Shown here: positions 8,662 to 18,373 of the stretch, one piece after another
Position numbering within the stretch: the first letter of the stretch is position 1
Layout: each line of letters begins with the position of its first letter
DNA from: M0103 sp040386155
GTDB lineage: Bacteria > Bacteroidota > Bacteroidia > Flavobacteriales_D > Crocinitomicaceae
Assembly: GCA_040386155.1 (NCBI GenBank)
Contig: JAZKFZ010000005.1
Coordinates: 186,001-250,000, forward strand
Length of the DNA stretch: 64,000 nt
Direction: 5' to 3'
Notes under the pieces: model-generated
Seen by the model: only the letters and a program-made list of their open reading frames with translations
Databases searched by the model: none
Told to the model about the DNA's origin: nothing
Translations under genes and position numbers: made by a program

Positions 8662-9021
8662 ATGAATGATAAGACTGCTACTGCTAACCTCGTTGGGGAT
8701 AAGTATATTGAGCTCACTTTTTTGCGCGAAAACATTACTTTAAATGCTAACGAAGTGAAATTTGGGTGGAAACTTGCACAAGAAATTTCACCTCAGAAAT
8801 CGATGAACGTATTACTCAAAACAGGTGATTCAACACTTTTAGACAAAAAAGCGCGTGAATACGTACTAGCTGAATTCAAAGAATGGCCAAGAGTTGCAAT
8901 CGTTGTGGACAACACCGGTCAACGATTGATGGGGCAAGTAATTATAAACCTCACAGGAAATAGCGCAAAACTGAAATTATTTAATAACATAAACAAAGCC
9001 CAAGAATGGATCGTTTCTTAG
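8662..9021 (+). CDS. STAS/SpoIIAA-like small protein
   Basis: 119 residues from the ATG at 8662; a GTG at 8629 would add 11 residues but precedes a -7 box. The protein alternates strands and helices: GDKYIELTFLRENITLN, a middle segment with VLLKTGDSTLLDKKAREYVLAEF, and a C-terminal FNNINKAQEWIV. The closing F-x-n-x-x-x-A-x-x-W-(I/L) pattern is typical of small SpoIIAA/STAS-like proteins common in Bacteroidota. No phosphorylatable Ser motif is confidently placed. No partner kinase or anti-sigma gene is adjacent. It ends 19 bases from the convergent lon gene. Function unknown. Confidence 0.6.
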   Translation: MNDKTATANLVGDKYIELTFLRENITLNANEVKFGWKLAQEISPQKSMNVLLKTGDSTLLDKKAREYVLAEFKEWPRVAIVVDNTGQRLMGQVIINLTGNSAKLKLFNNINKAQEWIVS

Positions 9022-9040
9022 GCTAATCATTTTCTATTAG

Positions 9041-11458
9041 TTATTTTTCCAAGGCTAAATCCAAGACCTCTCTCATAGTCTTCACATAATGAAATGTCAA
9101 ACCTGTTAGGTAATCTTGTTTAATTTCTTCGATATCATGGCGATTGCGCTCACACAAAATAATTTCTTTAATATTCGCACGCTTCGCAGCAAGAATTTTC
9201 TCTTTGATACCTCCCACTGGCAATACTTCACCACGCAAGGTAATTTCACCCGTCATCGCCAAGTTCTTTTTTACTTTTCTTTGCGTAAAGATCGAAGCTA
9301 AAGAAGTTAACATCGTAATTCCTGCACTTGGTCCATCTTTTGGAGTTGCGCCTTCAGGCACGTGAACATGCACATTCGACTCATCAAATTTCTCTTGTGT
9401 CAACCCAATCCAGTCGCTATGTGCTTTCAAAAATTCCAAGGCAATCATCGCGGATTCTTTCATCACATCACCCAGATTTCCTGTCAACGTTAATTTTCCT
9501 TTTCCATGCGTAATGGATGATTCAATGAACAAAATATCGCCTCCAACACTTGTCCAAGCTAATCCTGTAACAACGCCAGGAACTTTATTGTCCTCGTATT
9601 TTGTTTTTCCTCTTCCGGAACCCAAAATTGTTTTTAGTTCATCGATGGCGATTTTCACTGAGTATTCTTGATCCATAGCAATTTGGCGAGCACGATTTCG
9701 CACCAACTTCGCTACCATTTTATCCAAGCCACGCACTCCTGACTCATTCGTGTAATCCTCTACCAATTTCTCCAATACCTTTTTGTCGATACTGATATGT
9801 TTGTTCGTGATGCCGTGTTCCTTTAATTGCTTTGGCAACAAGTGTCGTTTTGCAATTTCAATTTTCTCTTCTATCGTGTATCCATTCACCTCAATGATCT
9901 CCATGCGATCGCGCAAAGGACCTTGAATTTCTCCTAAGGAGTTCGCAGTGGCAATAAACATTACCTTTGATAAATCGAATTCCGTTTCCACATAATTGTC
10001 ATAAAAAGAATGATTTTGCTCAGGATCTAACACTTCCAACAATGCTGAAGAAGGATCACCATGGTTGCTTCTACCTAGTTTATCTACTTCGTCTAATACA
10101 AAAACTGGATTTGCACTTTCTGCCTTTTTAAGATTTTGCATCACACGGCCTGGCATTGCACCAATGTATGTTTTGCGGTGACCTCTAATTTCTGCTTCGT
10201 CGTGCAATCCACCGAGCGACATTCGTACATATTTTCTTCCCAAGGCCTCAGCAATAGATTTTCCAAGTGAAGTTTTTCCGACGCCTGGAGGACCATAAAA
10301 ACATAAAATCGGAGACTTCATATTTCCTTTCAACTTCAAAACAGCTAAGTATTCGAGAATACGTTCTTTTACCTTCTCCAATCCAAAATGGTCTCTATCC
10401 AAAATTTTGGCAGCTTTTGCTAAATTCAAATCATCCTTAGTATATTCATTCCAAGGTAATTCCAACAACATATCAAGGTAGTTCAATTGCACCGTGTATT
10501 CAGCTCCTTGCGGATTCATGCGTTGCAAACGATCCAACTCTTTCGTAAACAATTTTTCAGTTGCAGCATTCCATTTTTTAGATTTCGCACGTTGCTCCAT
10601 ATTGCTGATATCTTGCTCATGTGGATTGCTCCCCAACTCATCTTGAATGGTTCTCAATTGCTGATTCAAAAAGTATTCGCGTTGTTGACGATCTATATCT
10701 CGTTTCACACGAGACTGAATTTCATTCGACATTTGCAACATTTGAATTTCAAGATTCAAATGCTCCAATACTTTAATCATCCTGTTTTTCAACTCTAGTT
10801 CCTCCAACATTTCCTGCTTTTTAGCAACATCAGCGTTCATGTTTGAACTAATGAAATTGACCAAAAATGTTGGGCTATCTATATTTTTAATCGCGAAAGA
10901 AGCTTCAGATGGTATGTTTGGATGCTCCTTAATAATTTGAAAAGAAAGTTCCTTGATCGATTTGATCATGATTTGCAACTCTTTGTTCTTCTTTTCGAAT
11001 GGCTTTTCCTCTAAAATATGCACGGTAGCTTTCAAATAAGGATCAGCTTGCACCATTTCTTTGATTTCAAACTTGCGTTTTCCTTGGATGATCACTGTTG
11101 TGCTTCCATCTGGCATTTTCAATAAACGAATGATTTCTGCAACTGTCCCAATTTTATACAAATCCTCCAATTCAGGTGCTTCTTCGTCTTGATTTCGTTG
11201 CGAAACCACCCCAATTATCTTGTTCCCTTTGTTGGCTTCTTGAATTAATTTAATGGATTTATCACGTCCAACTGTAATTGGAATAACTACTCCGGGAAAA
11301 AGCACATTGTTGCGAAGTGGTAAAATCGACAAGATTTCAGGATATGATTGCTCGTTCATTTTCTCTTCTTCTTCCGCTGTAATTAGGGGAATAAATTCTG
11401 TTTCTTGCTCAATGTCTGAAGTAATTTGCATCAAACCTGTATTAAAAAGTTCGTCCAT
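9041..11458 (-). CDS. lon: ATP-dependent protease La (Lon)
   Basis: 805 residues, complete. Order of domains: N-terminal substrate-binding LON domain (about 40-240, SILPLRNNVLFPG), coiled coil, AAA+ ATPase with Walker A GPPGVGKTS (389-397) and Walker B PVFVLDEVDK, and a C-terminal protease domain with the catalytic Ser in PKDGPSAGI and the catalytic Lys in GGIKEKILAA. Lon degrades misfolded and regulatory proteins in the cytoplasm in an ATP-dependent way. It appears monocistronic, convergent with the STAS-like gene. Upstream lies the repeat element at 11586-11868. The N-terminal 35 acidic residues are a lineage extension often seen in this phylum. Confidence 0.97.
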   Translation of the reverse strand: MDELFNTGLMQITSDIEQETEFIPLITAEEEEKMNEQSYPEILSILPLRNNVLFPGVVIPITVGRDKSIKLIQEANKGNKIIGVVSQRNQDEEAPELEDLYKIGTVAEIIRLLKMPDGSTTVIIQGKRKFEIKEMVQADPYLKATVHILEEKPFEKKNKELQIMIKSIKELSFQIIKEHPNIPSEASFAIKNIDSPTFLVNFISSNMNADVAKKQEMLEELELKNRMIKVLEHLNLEIQMLQMSNEIQSRVKRDIDRQQREYFLNQQLRTIQDELGSNPHEQDISNMEQRAKSKKWNAATEKLFTKELDRLQRMNPQGAEYTVQLNYLDMLLELPWNEYTKDDLNLAKAAKILDRDHFGLEKVKERILEYLAVLKLKGNMKSPILCFYGPPGVGKTSLGKSIAEALGRKYVRMSLGGLHDEAEIRGHRKTYIGAMPGRVMQNLKKAESANPVFVLDEVDKLGRSNHGDPSSALLEVLDPEQNHSFYDNYVETEFDLSKVMFIATANSLGEIQGPLRDRMEIIEVNGYTIEEKIEIAKRHLLPKQLKEHGITNKHISIDKKVLEKLVEDYTNESGVRGLDKMVAKLVRNRARQIAMDQEYSVKIAIDELKTILGSGRGKTKYEDNKVPGVVTGLAWTSVGGDILFIESSITHGKGKLTLTGNLGDVMKESAMIALEFLKAHSDWIGLTQEKFDESNVHVHVPEGATPKDGPSAGITMLTSLASIFTQRKVKKNLAMTGEITLRGEVLPVGGIKEKILAAKRANIKEIILCERNRHDIEEIKQDYLTGLTFHYVKTMREVLDLALEK

Positions 11459-11585
11459 AGCTATTTGAAAAACCGTGCGGTCAATTTGTCAGTATAAAAA
11501 ATAATATTGTACCAAATATGTTCTGTAAGTCAAAACTTAACTGGGATTGCTAAGTGGTCAAACCGTATGCCAAGCAAAAAAATCG

Positions 11586-11868
11586 GAAATTTTGTCGGAG
11601 TCAAGTCCACGAAACGAAGTTCGGCGGAGCCAATTACACCAATTGGACGAATGAACACTAATTACCATTCCTAAATCTCTCCAATTTAAAGTACAGTTAA
11701 TGATACTTCGTGAAATTTTGTCGGAGTCCAGTCCACTAATTACACAAATTGAACGAATGAGCACTAAGTACCATTCCTAAATCTCTCCAATTTAAAGTAC
11801 ACTTAATGATACTTCGTGAAAATTATTAAAATTGGTGGAATTGGCTCCGCCGAACTTCGTTTCGTGGA
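11586..11868. repeat. Noncoding element: 39-bp inverted repeats enclosing direct repeats
   Basis: This fills most of the 414-bp gene-free stretch between lon and dusB. Arms at 11606-11644 and 11830-11868 are reverse complements with one mismatch over 39 bases. Between and overlapping them, a 77-base segment occurs twice (11642-11718 and 11748-11824) with few differences, and gaaattttgtcggagtc occurs at 11586 and 11712. The second copy lacks about 20 bases that form part of the first arm. There is no transposase or convincing ORF. It could be a miniature mobile element or a locally duplicated structured element; the rest of the gap holds only the lon upstream region. Confidence 0.75.
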
Positions 11869-11872
11869 TAAA

Positions 11873-12865
11873 TTAAGCAAATAGAAACTCACTTTCATTT
11901 TCTTCCACGTATTTTAGCAAGTCAAGAATTTCATTCAATTCAAAAGATGTCACCAACTTCGTCCGGTAATCTTTAAAATGGGCTACCCCTTTAAAATAAT
12001 TTGTGTAGTGCCGTTTCATTTCAGCTATACCGAGTCGCTCGCCTTTCCAATTCACTGACATCATTAAATGCTCACGAGCAGCTTCTACTCGTTCTCTCAC
12101 ACCCGGCTTTGCCAAATGCTCGCCGGTTTTGATAAAATGTTTTACTTCATTAAAAAACCACGGATAGCCGATCGTTGCTCTACCAATCATTATTCCATCC
12201 ACACCATAGCGATTTTTATATTCCACTACTTTTTCAGGAGAATCAATATCCCCATTTCCAAAAACAGGAATTTTCATACGAGGATTGTTTTTAACTTCTC
12301 CTATCAATGTCCAATCGGCATCCCCTTTGTACAATTGAACACGCGTGCGACCGTGTATAGCAATAGCTTCCACTCCTACATCTTGCAATTTTTCGGCGGT
12401 TGTAACTACAAATTTTGATTTCTCATCCCAGCCTAGTCGCGTTTTAACCGTTACTGGCAAATTCGTTGTTTTCACAATTTCCTCTGTCATTTTTATCAAC
12501 TTAGGAATATCTTGCAACATACCAGCGCCAGCACCTTTACAGGTAACCTTTTTAACAGGGCAACCAAAATTAATATCAACAATATCTGGATTGGTCTTTT
12601 CAATGATCCGAGTTGCTTCCTTCATACTTTCGATGTCGTAACCGAAAATTTGAATTCCAACGGGGCGTTCATATTCATAAATATCCATTTTCTGAACACT
12701 TTTGGCAGCGTCACGAATTAATCCTTCAGAAGAAATAAATTCAGTGTACATCAAATCAGCTCCATGTTTTTTACAGAGCGCACGAAAAGGCGGATCGCTC
12801 ACATCTTCCATTGGCGCCAATAAAAGAGGAAATTCTCCCAATTCAATATCACGGATTTTTACCAC
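11873..12865 (-). CDS. dusB: tRNA-dihydrouridine synthase (DusB-type)
   Basis: 330 residues. FMN-dependent TIM-barrel enzyme that reduces specific uridines in the tRNA D-loop with NADPH. Seen: LLLAPMEDVSDPPFR near the N-terminus, NFGCPVKKV with the catalytic Cys, CKGAGAGML, VTVKTRLGW, AIHGRT, VFGNGDI and MIGRATIGYPW, all hallmarks of the Dus family. The start is a GTG at 12865; a later start would delete the first barrel strand. A perfect -7 box lies only four bases upstream of the GTG, suggesting a leaderless transcript. The gene ends four bases from the repeat arm at 11868. Confidence 0.92.
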   Translation of the reverse strand: MVKIRDIELGEFPLLLAPMEDVSDPPFRALCKKHGADLMYTEFISSEGLIRDAAKSVQKMDIYEYERPVGIQIFGYDIESMKEATRIIEKTNPDIVDINFGCPVKKVTCKGAGAGMLQDIPKLIKMTEEIVKTTNLPVTVKTRLGWDEKSKFVVTTAEKLQDVGVEAIAIHGRTRVQLYKGDADWTLIGEVKNNPRMKIPVFGNGDIDSPEKVVEYKNRYGVDGIMIGRATIGYPWFFNEVKHFIKTGEHLAKPGVRERVEAAREHLMMSVNWKGERLGIAEMKRHYTNYFKGVAHFKDYRTKLVTSFELNEILDLLKYVEENESEFLFA

Positions 12866-12869
12866 GATG

Positions 12870-12877
12870 CAAAGTTA
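12870..12877 (-). promoter_or_regulatory. -7 promoter box of dusB, four bases from the start
   Basis: TAACTTTG on the minus strand matches TAnnTTTG and is separated from the GTG start by catc only. Transcription should begin at or within a base or two of the start codon. Confidence 0.6.
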
Positions 12878-12960
12878 GACAAATTAGATAAAAGACCCGC
12901 CTCACCAATTGACAAAAGATTTTTACAGTGAATTTCCCTAAAAAAAAGATCTTCAAATAC

Positions 12961-13030
12961 TACTAAACAAAGTATAAAAACACCTTTCTTACTAAACAGT
13001 TTAGTACTAAACCGCTTTAGCTAAACTGTT
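12961..13030. promoter_or_regulatory. Cluster of TACTAAAC repeats and inverted repeat
   Basis: TACTAAAC occurs at 12961, 12990 and 13005, with GCTAAACT at 13020. AACAGTTTAG (12995-13004) and CTAAACTGTT (13021-13030) form a perfect 10-bp inverted repeat around a 16-base spacer. It lies between divergent dusB and the giant secreted-protein gene, a natural place for an operator. The bound factor is unknown. Confidence 0.5.
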
Positions 13031-13118
13031 GAAAACAAAGGACAATATCTTAACCTTTGGATAACATAAAAGCCGAAAAAAAGTGGGAAATTTGAACTGA
13101 AAATGAATATTTAAAATT

Positions 13119-16100
13119 ATGCTAAGTAAACTTTTAATAGGACTTTTTTGCGCTATAATTTCGCCTATATTTATTGGAAATGTATGGGGACAAGTAACAA
13201 TTATGTCATGGGATTTTGATCCAGCAAATGCTGTCGAAACAAATCTACCTGGTGGAGCAGCAGCTATTACCTCAAATGGCATAACGACTGCAACTGCTGG
13301 ATGTACTGGCTTTGGATACGGGGGAAGTGCTTGGGTAAGCGGTGACTATATTCAAATTATTGCACCAACGACAGGTTATAATATTGCAGCGCTGACATTG
13401 AACCTTCGAAGTTCCGGAACAGGACCTGCTAAACTTGATGTTCAATATAGTTCTACAGGTGCCGGTGGACCTTTTACCACGTTAACAAATGTTACCTCTG
13501 GAAATGGCGTTTGTAATTCTCAGAGTGTTGACTTTTCGGCAATCAATGCACTTGATAACAATGCCAATGTTGTGATTCGATTAGTTGGAGGAAATTATGG
13601 TGAGGCTGACGGAAGTCCCAATACAGGGAATCCATCAGGAACAGGTACTTTGAGAATTGATGACGTGGTTATTACAGGAACTGTATTTGCATCAACGTCC
13701 ATTAGCACTGGAATAGTTACACCAAATTTAGGTGCTACTTTTGACGTTACTTGTGTTACTAGTGAGACAGGGACTGTTGCATACAGTTCTTCAGGTACTT
13801 TTACTGGTACGTTCACAGCACAGCTTTCTGATGCCAGCGGCAGTTTTGCCTCACCCGCTGCCATAGGGACAGGGCCAAGCCCAATTAACGTCACGATACC
13901 TGCAAATACACCAACAGGAATCGGCTACAAAATTCGTGTGGTTAATGATAATCCAAATACAACAGGATCAGAAAGTAGCGTATTCACAGTGAATAATGCT
14001 TGTGTTATTTATACAGTAATCTTTAATGGAAACGGTAATGATGGTGGTTCTATGAGTAACCAAAGTGCTTCTGCCGCAACCAACCTTACCGTAAATGCTT
14101 TTACAAAAACATGTGCTACTTTTAGTGGTTGGAATACGGCAGCTAACGGAAGTGGAACATCCTATGCCGATATGGCAAGTTATCCATTTACAGCTAACGA
14201 AACGTTGTATGCACAATGGAATAACCTTCCAACATTTAGTGTAACTTTTGATGCAAATGGTGGCACTGGCACTACAAGTGGTGGTGATAATTTACAAAGC
14301 AATTGCAATGCTACAGCTTTAGATGTAAATGGATTTACTCGTTCAGGCTATTCATTCACAGGATGGAATTCGGCAGCAAATGGAAGTGGAACTTCTTATG
14401 CTAATAATGCAACCTATCCTTTTAGTTCAAATATTACACTGTATGCGCAATGGATAGTAATGTCAGGTCCATGTTACACGCAAAACTTTGAAGTTGGTGG
14501 CGGAAGTCAGCCAATTAACGCTGTGTCCATTTGTTGGACGACATCTGTTTCTGCGGCATTTTCAACTACAGCATCTGATCACACTGCTGGTGGTAGTGGC
14601 AATCATCGAGGAGTTTCTATGAATAATGTTGGACAATGGGCCCAAACGCCTGATTTAGGAGGTACCGTTGGAGGAAGCGTTCATTATTGGACAAGAAAGC
14701 AGAATAGTGGTGGCTCTACCTCAATGAAACTTGAGTTTTATGATGCAACAAACACATTAATCGGAGATGTTACACATACAGGAGTCACATTTACGTGGGC
14801 AGAATTTACAGATCCATTACCGAATGGGACTTACTTTGTTCGATTTTTATGTTCAGATCCTATTGATGGAATCCATTATGATGATATTGAAATCTTTGGT
14901 TGTACTGGTACTGGTTTCCACACAGTTATTTTTGATGCTAATGGAGGTTCAGGCTCCATGCCAAATCAAATTTCTTGTGTAGCTGCTAACTTAAACACCA
15001 ATACCTTCACGCAATCGGGCTGTACATTTATGAGTTGGAATACTGCCTCAAATGGTTCAGGAACAAGTTTCGCAAATATGGCATCTTATAGTTTTGCTGC
15101 AGACATTACTCTGTATGCAATATGGGATTGCACCACGTACTGTATTAATGAAAATTTTGATGCAAGCACTTCAGTGCCTGCAGGATGGGCTGGGAATTCT
15201 GCTCACGATGCAGTTGCAACACACTATTCGAGCGCCAGTAATTGTAGAGGTTTAGGAGCTGCAGCAAATTTAATTACTCCTGCAGTAGATTACCCAAACA
15301 CAATTGGATTTTATCTGGATGCAAGTGGAAGTGGTGGACAAGTAGTTTCTCTTTCCTATAGTACAGATGGTGGCTCAACTTGGTCAGCTGCCCTTACTAC
15401 ATTTACTGCAAGTACAGCGGGAAGTGTGATTTCCTATCCTCTTAGCGCTCCTCTGACAACTACGTTGAATGTGAAATTCAGGCTCACGTCTGCTTCAAGT
15501 ACTGCTTATATTGATGATCTTACCATTACTTGTGGTACCCCACCACCATGTGTAGATACTTATTTCAGAAGTTTTGGCTCAGGTAACTGGACAGATGTCG
15601 CCAAATGGGAAATGTCGCCAAACGGCTCTACTGGTTGGGTTGCTGCCTGCACCTATCCAACAGCAACAAATTCTGACGGGATCGTTATTCAAAACGGACA
15701 TACCATTACGTTAGATCTTGCTTTAACAGAGGACAATCTTACTATTGATAATGGAGGAACGCTGATTTTGCCAACAACAATAAAAATGACATTGAATGAT
15801 GGAATAGGAACCGATTTAACAGTCAATGGAACTTTAGTCGACAATAACAACACTGCAAACAGTATTTTGTGGAATGGTGCTTCTACCTGGTCATTAGGAG
15901 CAGCAGCAACTATTATTAAGACATCAACATCGAGTGTCATTAATTATCGTGACAATTACCTCGGTGGAATTTCAACAATTCCTGCGACGGCAAGCTGGAT
16001 TTATCGATACACTAACAATGGAAATGTAATTGTGAATGCTGTCGACATGTATTATCCAAACCTGTACATTGAGTCAACGAGTGGCAACCATACCTGGACA

Positions 16101-17708
16101 GGTTCTAATGAAGTTTTTGTAGGTTCGACTGGTACGGCAACAATTAAAGGAAACTTTTATGTGGGTAGCACTGGAACTGGACTTGTTTCTGTTTACAATA
16201 ATAATTTTAATGCTTCACCAATCACCGTTCTTGGAAATGTGTTTGTTGGGGCAGGAAGTTTGCTTAGCAATCAAGATCAAAGTGCGTTGAATGGTTCGAA
16301 CGGAACTGGTTTCGACATCAAAGGAAATGTTGTGCTTACAACACCAGGAATCTACGATGTTTCCTTTGGAACTGGAACAACAACCTTCTCCGGATCTTCC
16401 TTACAAACAATAAGTGGTGGCGGTACTTTTAAAACATATAGGTTTACCTTAAATAATACGTCAGGAGCATCTTTGAGCGCAACGGACATGGAAGTCACTA
16501 ATAATTTGACCTTCCAATCTGCCAATGGAGCAAACCAAAGTATTATTTACACGACTGGAACTTCCAAGGTGAATATCACCAATTCAGCAACAACAGCGAT
16601 CGTAAATGGCGTTGCCCAAAGCAGCCAAGGCCGCTACATTCAGGGAAGATTGCAATGGTCATTAGCTACAGGGAACACTTACACCTACCCTATTGGCTAT
16701 GCTGGATATGGAGCACAAGGATTTACCTTTTCACCGACAGGAAACGGAAATGTTCTTGCTTATTTACAGACAAGAACTCAAAACTTATTATACAACTATG
16801 CATACTGCGATGTGGCTACAACCACTAACGGGGGAGGGGCAAATATTGGCACTTCTGGCATCAACTTAACAGTAGGAGATGGAATATTGGACCAAATTTC
16901 CTTAGACCAGCATTCACCTCTTGAATGGGAAATAACGCAGCCGTCAGGGTCTATTTCTTCCTACAATATTACTGTACTAGCTACTGGCGCACAAGCACTT
17001 ACACTTCCTCCAGCTACTTCATTTGTTGGTCCGTTGAGGTATCTATCGAAAAATGGTCAACCAGGAAACCCAGCAGTAGCAACTACGATTGCGCCTGATT
17101 TTACACAGATCGGTTTTAATATCTGTCCAAATAACATGACCCTAAATGGCATGACGAGTTTTTCATTGTTCACAATAGATGCCCCCTCGGCAAATTCTGA
17201 AGTGATTTTACCCATCGAATTAATTTCTTTCGAAGGGAAATTAGTTGGACGAAATCAAGCGGAGTTGATCTGGATAACTGCTTCTGAAGTGAACAATGAT
17301 TATTTCACCTTAGCACACAGTAGAAATGGAATAGATTGGCAATCAATTGCAATTATTGATGGGGCAGGAAATTCTAATAGCCACATTAACTATGCCTTTC
17401 ATCACGAGAATTTAGATAAGGGAATTCACTATTATCATTTAGCCTCAACAGATGTTGATGGAACAGTTTATGATCGTGGAATTGTTGCCGTTGAGGTAGA
17501 AATGACAGAAAACTCATACTACAACGCCATCACCCAATCAATTGAATTGTATGATGATAAGGCAGTTAATATGTACACCTCCGATGGAAAACTAGTACTA
17601 ACATCTACTGGAAGAACTTCAATTCCATTCAATTATTCAACTGGCGTCTATTTAATTCAACACCTTGAAAGTGGAATCACAGAACGAATCTATATTCCGA
17701 AAAATTAA
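13119..17708 (+). CDS. Giant secreted protein with InlB-type repeats
   Basis: 1529 residues. Signal peptide (1-25, ending VWGQ). N-terminal beta-sandwich-like region, then three Listeria-Bacteroides InlB B-repeats at about 296-368, 373-445 and 600-669, each with a core like FSGWNTAANGSGTSY and ending LYAQW or LYAIW. A jelly-roll-like segment (about 677-807) and a GNWTDVAKWEMSP / NGHTITLDL region follow, then long Gly/Ser/Thr-rich beta-repeats. Near the end, ELISFEGKLVGRNQAELIW and TASEVNNDYFTLAHSRNG form a fibronectin-like domain usual before T9SS tails; the last 60 residues look like a shortened sorting domain. No catalytic motif is seen. Probably a surface adhesin or matrix protein. Confidence 0.75.
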   Translation: MLSKLLIGLFCAIISPIFIGNVWGQVTIMSWDFDPANAVETNLPGGAAAITSNGITTATAGCTGFGYGGSAWVSGDYIQIIAPTTGYNIAALTLNLRSSGTGPAKLDVQYSSTGAGGPFTTLTNVTSGNGVCNSQSVDFSAINALDNNANVVIRLVGGNYGEADGSPNTGNPSGTGTLRIDDVVITGTVFASTSISTGIVTPNLGATFDVTCVTSETGTVAYSSSGTFTGTFTAQLSDASGSFASPAAIGTGPSPINVTIPANTPTGIGYKIRVVNDNPNTTGSESSVFTVNNACVIYTVIFNGNGNDGGSMSNQSASAATNLTVNAFTKTCATFSGWNTAANGSGTSYADMASYPFTANETLYAQWNNLPTFSVTFDANGGTGTTSGGDNLQSNCNATALDVNGFTRSGYSFTGWNSAANGSGTSYANNATYPFSSNITLYAQWIVMSGPCYTQNFEVGGGSQPINAVSICWTTSVSAAFSTTASDHTAGGSGNHRGVSMNNVGQWAQTPDLGGTVGGSVHYWTRKQNSGGSTSMKLEFYDATNTLIGDVTHTGVTFTWAEFTDPLPNGTYFVRFLCSDPIDGIHYDDIEIFGCTGTGFHTVIFDANGGSGSMPNQISCVAANLNTNTFTQSGCTFMSWNTASNGSGTSFANMASYSFAADITLYAIWDCTTYCINENFDASTSVPAGWAGNSAHDAVATHYSSASNCRGLGAAANLITPAVDYPNTIGFYLDASGSGGQVVSLSYSTDGGSTWSAALTTFTASTAGSVISYPLSAPLTTTLNVKFRLTSASSTAYIDDLTITCGTPPPCVDTYFRSFGSGNWTDVAKWEMSPNGSTGWVAACTYPTATNSDGIVIQNGHTITLDLALTEDNLTIDNGGTLILPTTIKMTLNDGIGTDLTVNGTLVDNNNTANSILWNGASTWSLGAAATIIKTSTSSVINYRDNYLGGISTIPATASWIYRYTNNGNVIVNAVDMYYPNLYIESTSGNHTWTGSNEVFVGSTGTATIKGNFYVGSTGTGLVSVYNNNFNASPITVLGNVFVGAGSLLSNQDQSALNGSNGTGFDIKGNVVLTTPGIYDVSFGTGTTTFSGSSLQTISGGGTFKTYRFTLNNTSGASLSATDMEVTNNLTFQSANGANQSIIYTTGTSKVNITNSATTAIVNGVAQSSQGRYIQGRLQWSLATGNTYTYPIGYAGYGAQGFTFSPTGNGNVLAYLQTRTQNLLYNYAYCDVATTTNGGGANIGTSGINLTVGDGILDQISLDQHSPLEWEITQPSGSISSYNITVLATGAQALTLPPATSFVGPLRYLSKNGQPGNPAVATTIAPDFTQIGFNICPNNMTLNGMTSFSLFTIDAPSANSEVILPIELISFEGKLVGRNQAELIWITASEVNNDYFTLAHSRNGIDWQSIAIIDGAGNSNSHINYAFHHENLDKGIHYYHLASTDVDGTVYDRGIVAVEVEMTENSYYNAITQSIELYDDKAVNMYTSDGKLVLTSTGRTSIPFNYSTGVYLIQHLESGITERIYIPKN

Positions 17709-17720
17709 TAACTAAACCAA

Positions 17721-17759
17721 AAAAAAAAATCCTCTGAACGTTTTCAGAGGATTTTTTTT
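17721..17759. terminator. Bidirectional rho-independent terminator
   Basis: An 11-bp perfect stem (aatcctctgaa with ttcagaggatt) and a 4-base loop have an A-run on the left and a T-run on the right, so it can stop both the 13119 gene and the convergent minus-strand run. Confidence 0.9.
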
Positions 17760-17796
17760 GTAATAAATTGTAATTTCTTTCAAAAAAAGAATCCAA

Positions 17797-18369
17797 CTAT
17801 TTTTTAACGTATTCGGTTAGAATATAAATGTTTTGTCCATTCACTTTTGCTTCTATCATAGTGGGATCATCGGAAACTAAACGAATACGAACAGCAGTAC
17901 CTCTTTTTGCTGTAAAACCTGCTCCTTTCACATCCAAATCTTTGATTAAAACCACATTATCTCCAGTAGCAAGCTCAACGCCATTGCTATCCAAATGTTT
18001 TGCTTTTTCTTCTTGCTCACGATCTTCACCAGTAGCTCTCGCCCACTTCAAATTCTCATCGTCTAGATACATCATATCTACTAAATCAGCTGCCGACGAA
18101 TCTCCACTCATCTTCAAACGATTCAACATTCTCCATGACAAAATTTGCACAGGAAGTACTTCGCTCCACATACTGTCATTCAAAACTCGCCAGTGACCTG
18201 CATCTAATTCCGACTTCTTGTTGATCTGAGATTCGCAAGTAGCACAGATAAGCACATTTTCTTCCAATTTAGTGCTGTTTCCTGGCTCAACAGTAAAAGT
18301 GACAAGATTTTCTTTTGCACCACACAATTCACATTGATTACCAGCACGTTCTTTTAATTGGTCGATCAT
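17797..18369 (-). CDS. PhnA/YjdM-family zinc-ribbon protein
   Basis: 190 residues. An N-terminal zinc ribbon has CELC (Cys13, Cys16) and CATC (Cys42, Cys45). The C-terminal PhnA domain contains DSNGVELATGDNVVLIKDLDVKGAG and KRGTAVRIRLVSDDP, a small SH3-like fold. The family is named after a gene next to the E. coli phosphonate operon, but it is not required for phosphonate use and its true role is unclear. It is the last gene of the purL-DUF4290-murA-tlpA run, four bases after the thioredoxin gene, and ends at the bidirectional terminator. The bipartite length is usual for the Bacteroidota form. Confidence 0.85.
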   Translation of the reverse strand: MIDQLKERAGNQCELCGAKENLVTFTVEPGNSTKLEENVLICATCESQINKKSELDAGHWRVLNDSMWSEVLPVQILSWRMLNRLKMSGDSSAADLVDMMYLDDENLKWARATGEDREQEEKAKHLDSNGVELATGDNVVLIKDLDVKGAGFTAKRGTAVRIRLVSDDPTMIEAKVNGQNIYILTEYVKK

Positions 18370-18373
18370 TTTT

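Noticed and set aside
11558..11764. 68-residue minus-strand frame in the lon-dusB gap
   Set aside because: It is made of the repeat units and has no family features.
13119..17708. Transferred or foreign origin of the giant gene
   Set aside because: Base content and end domains match the other secreted proteins; size alone is not evidence.
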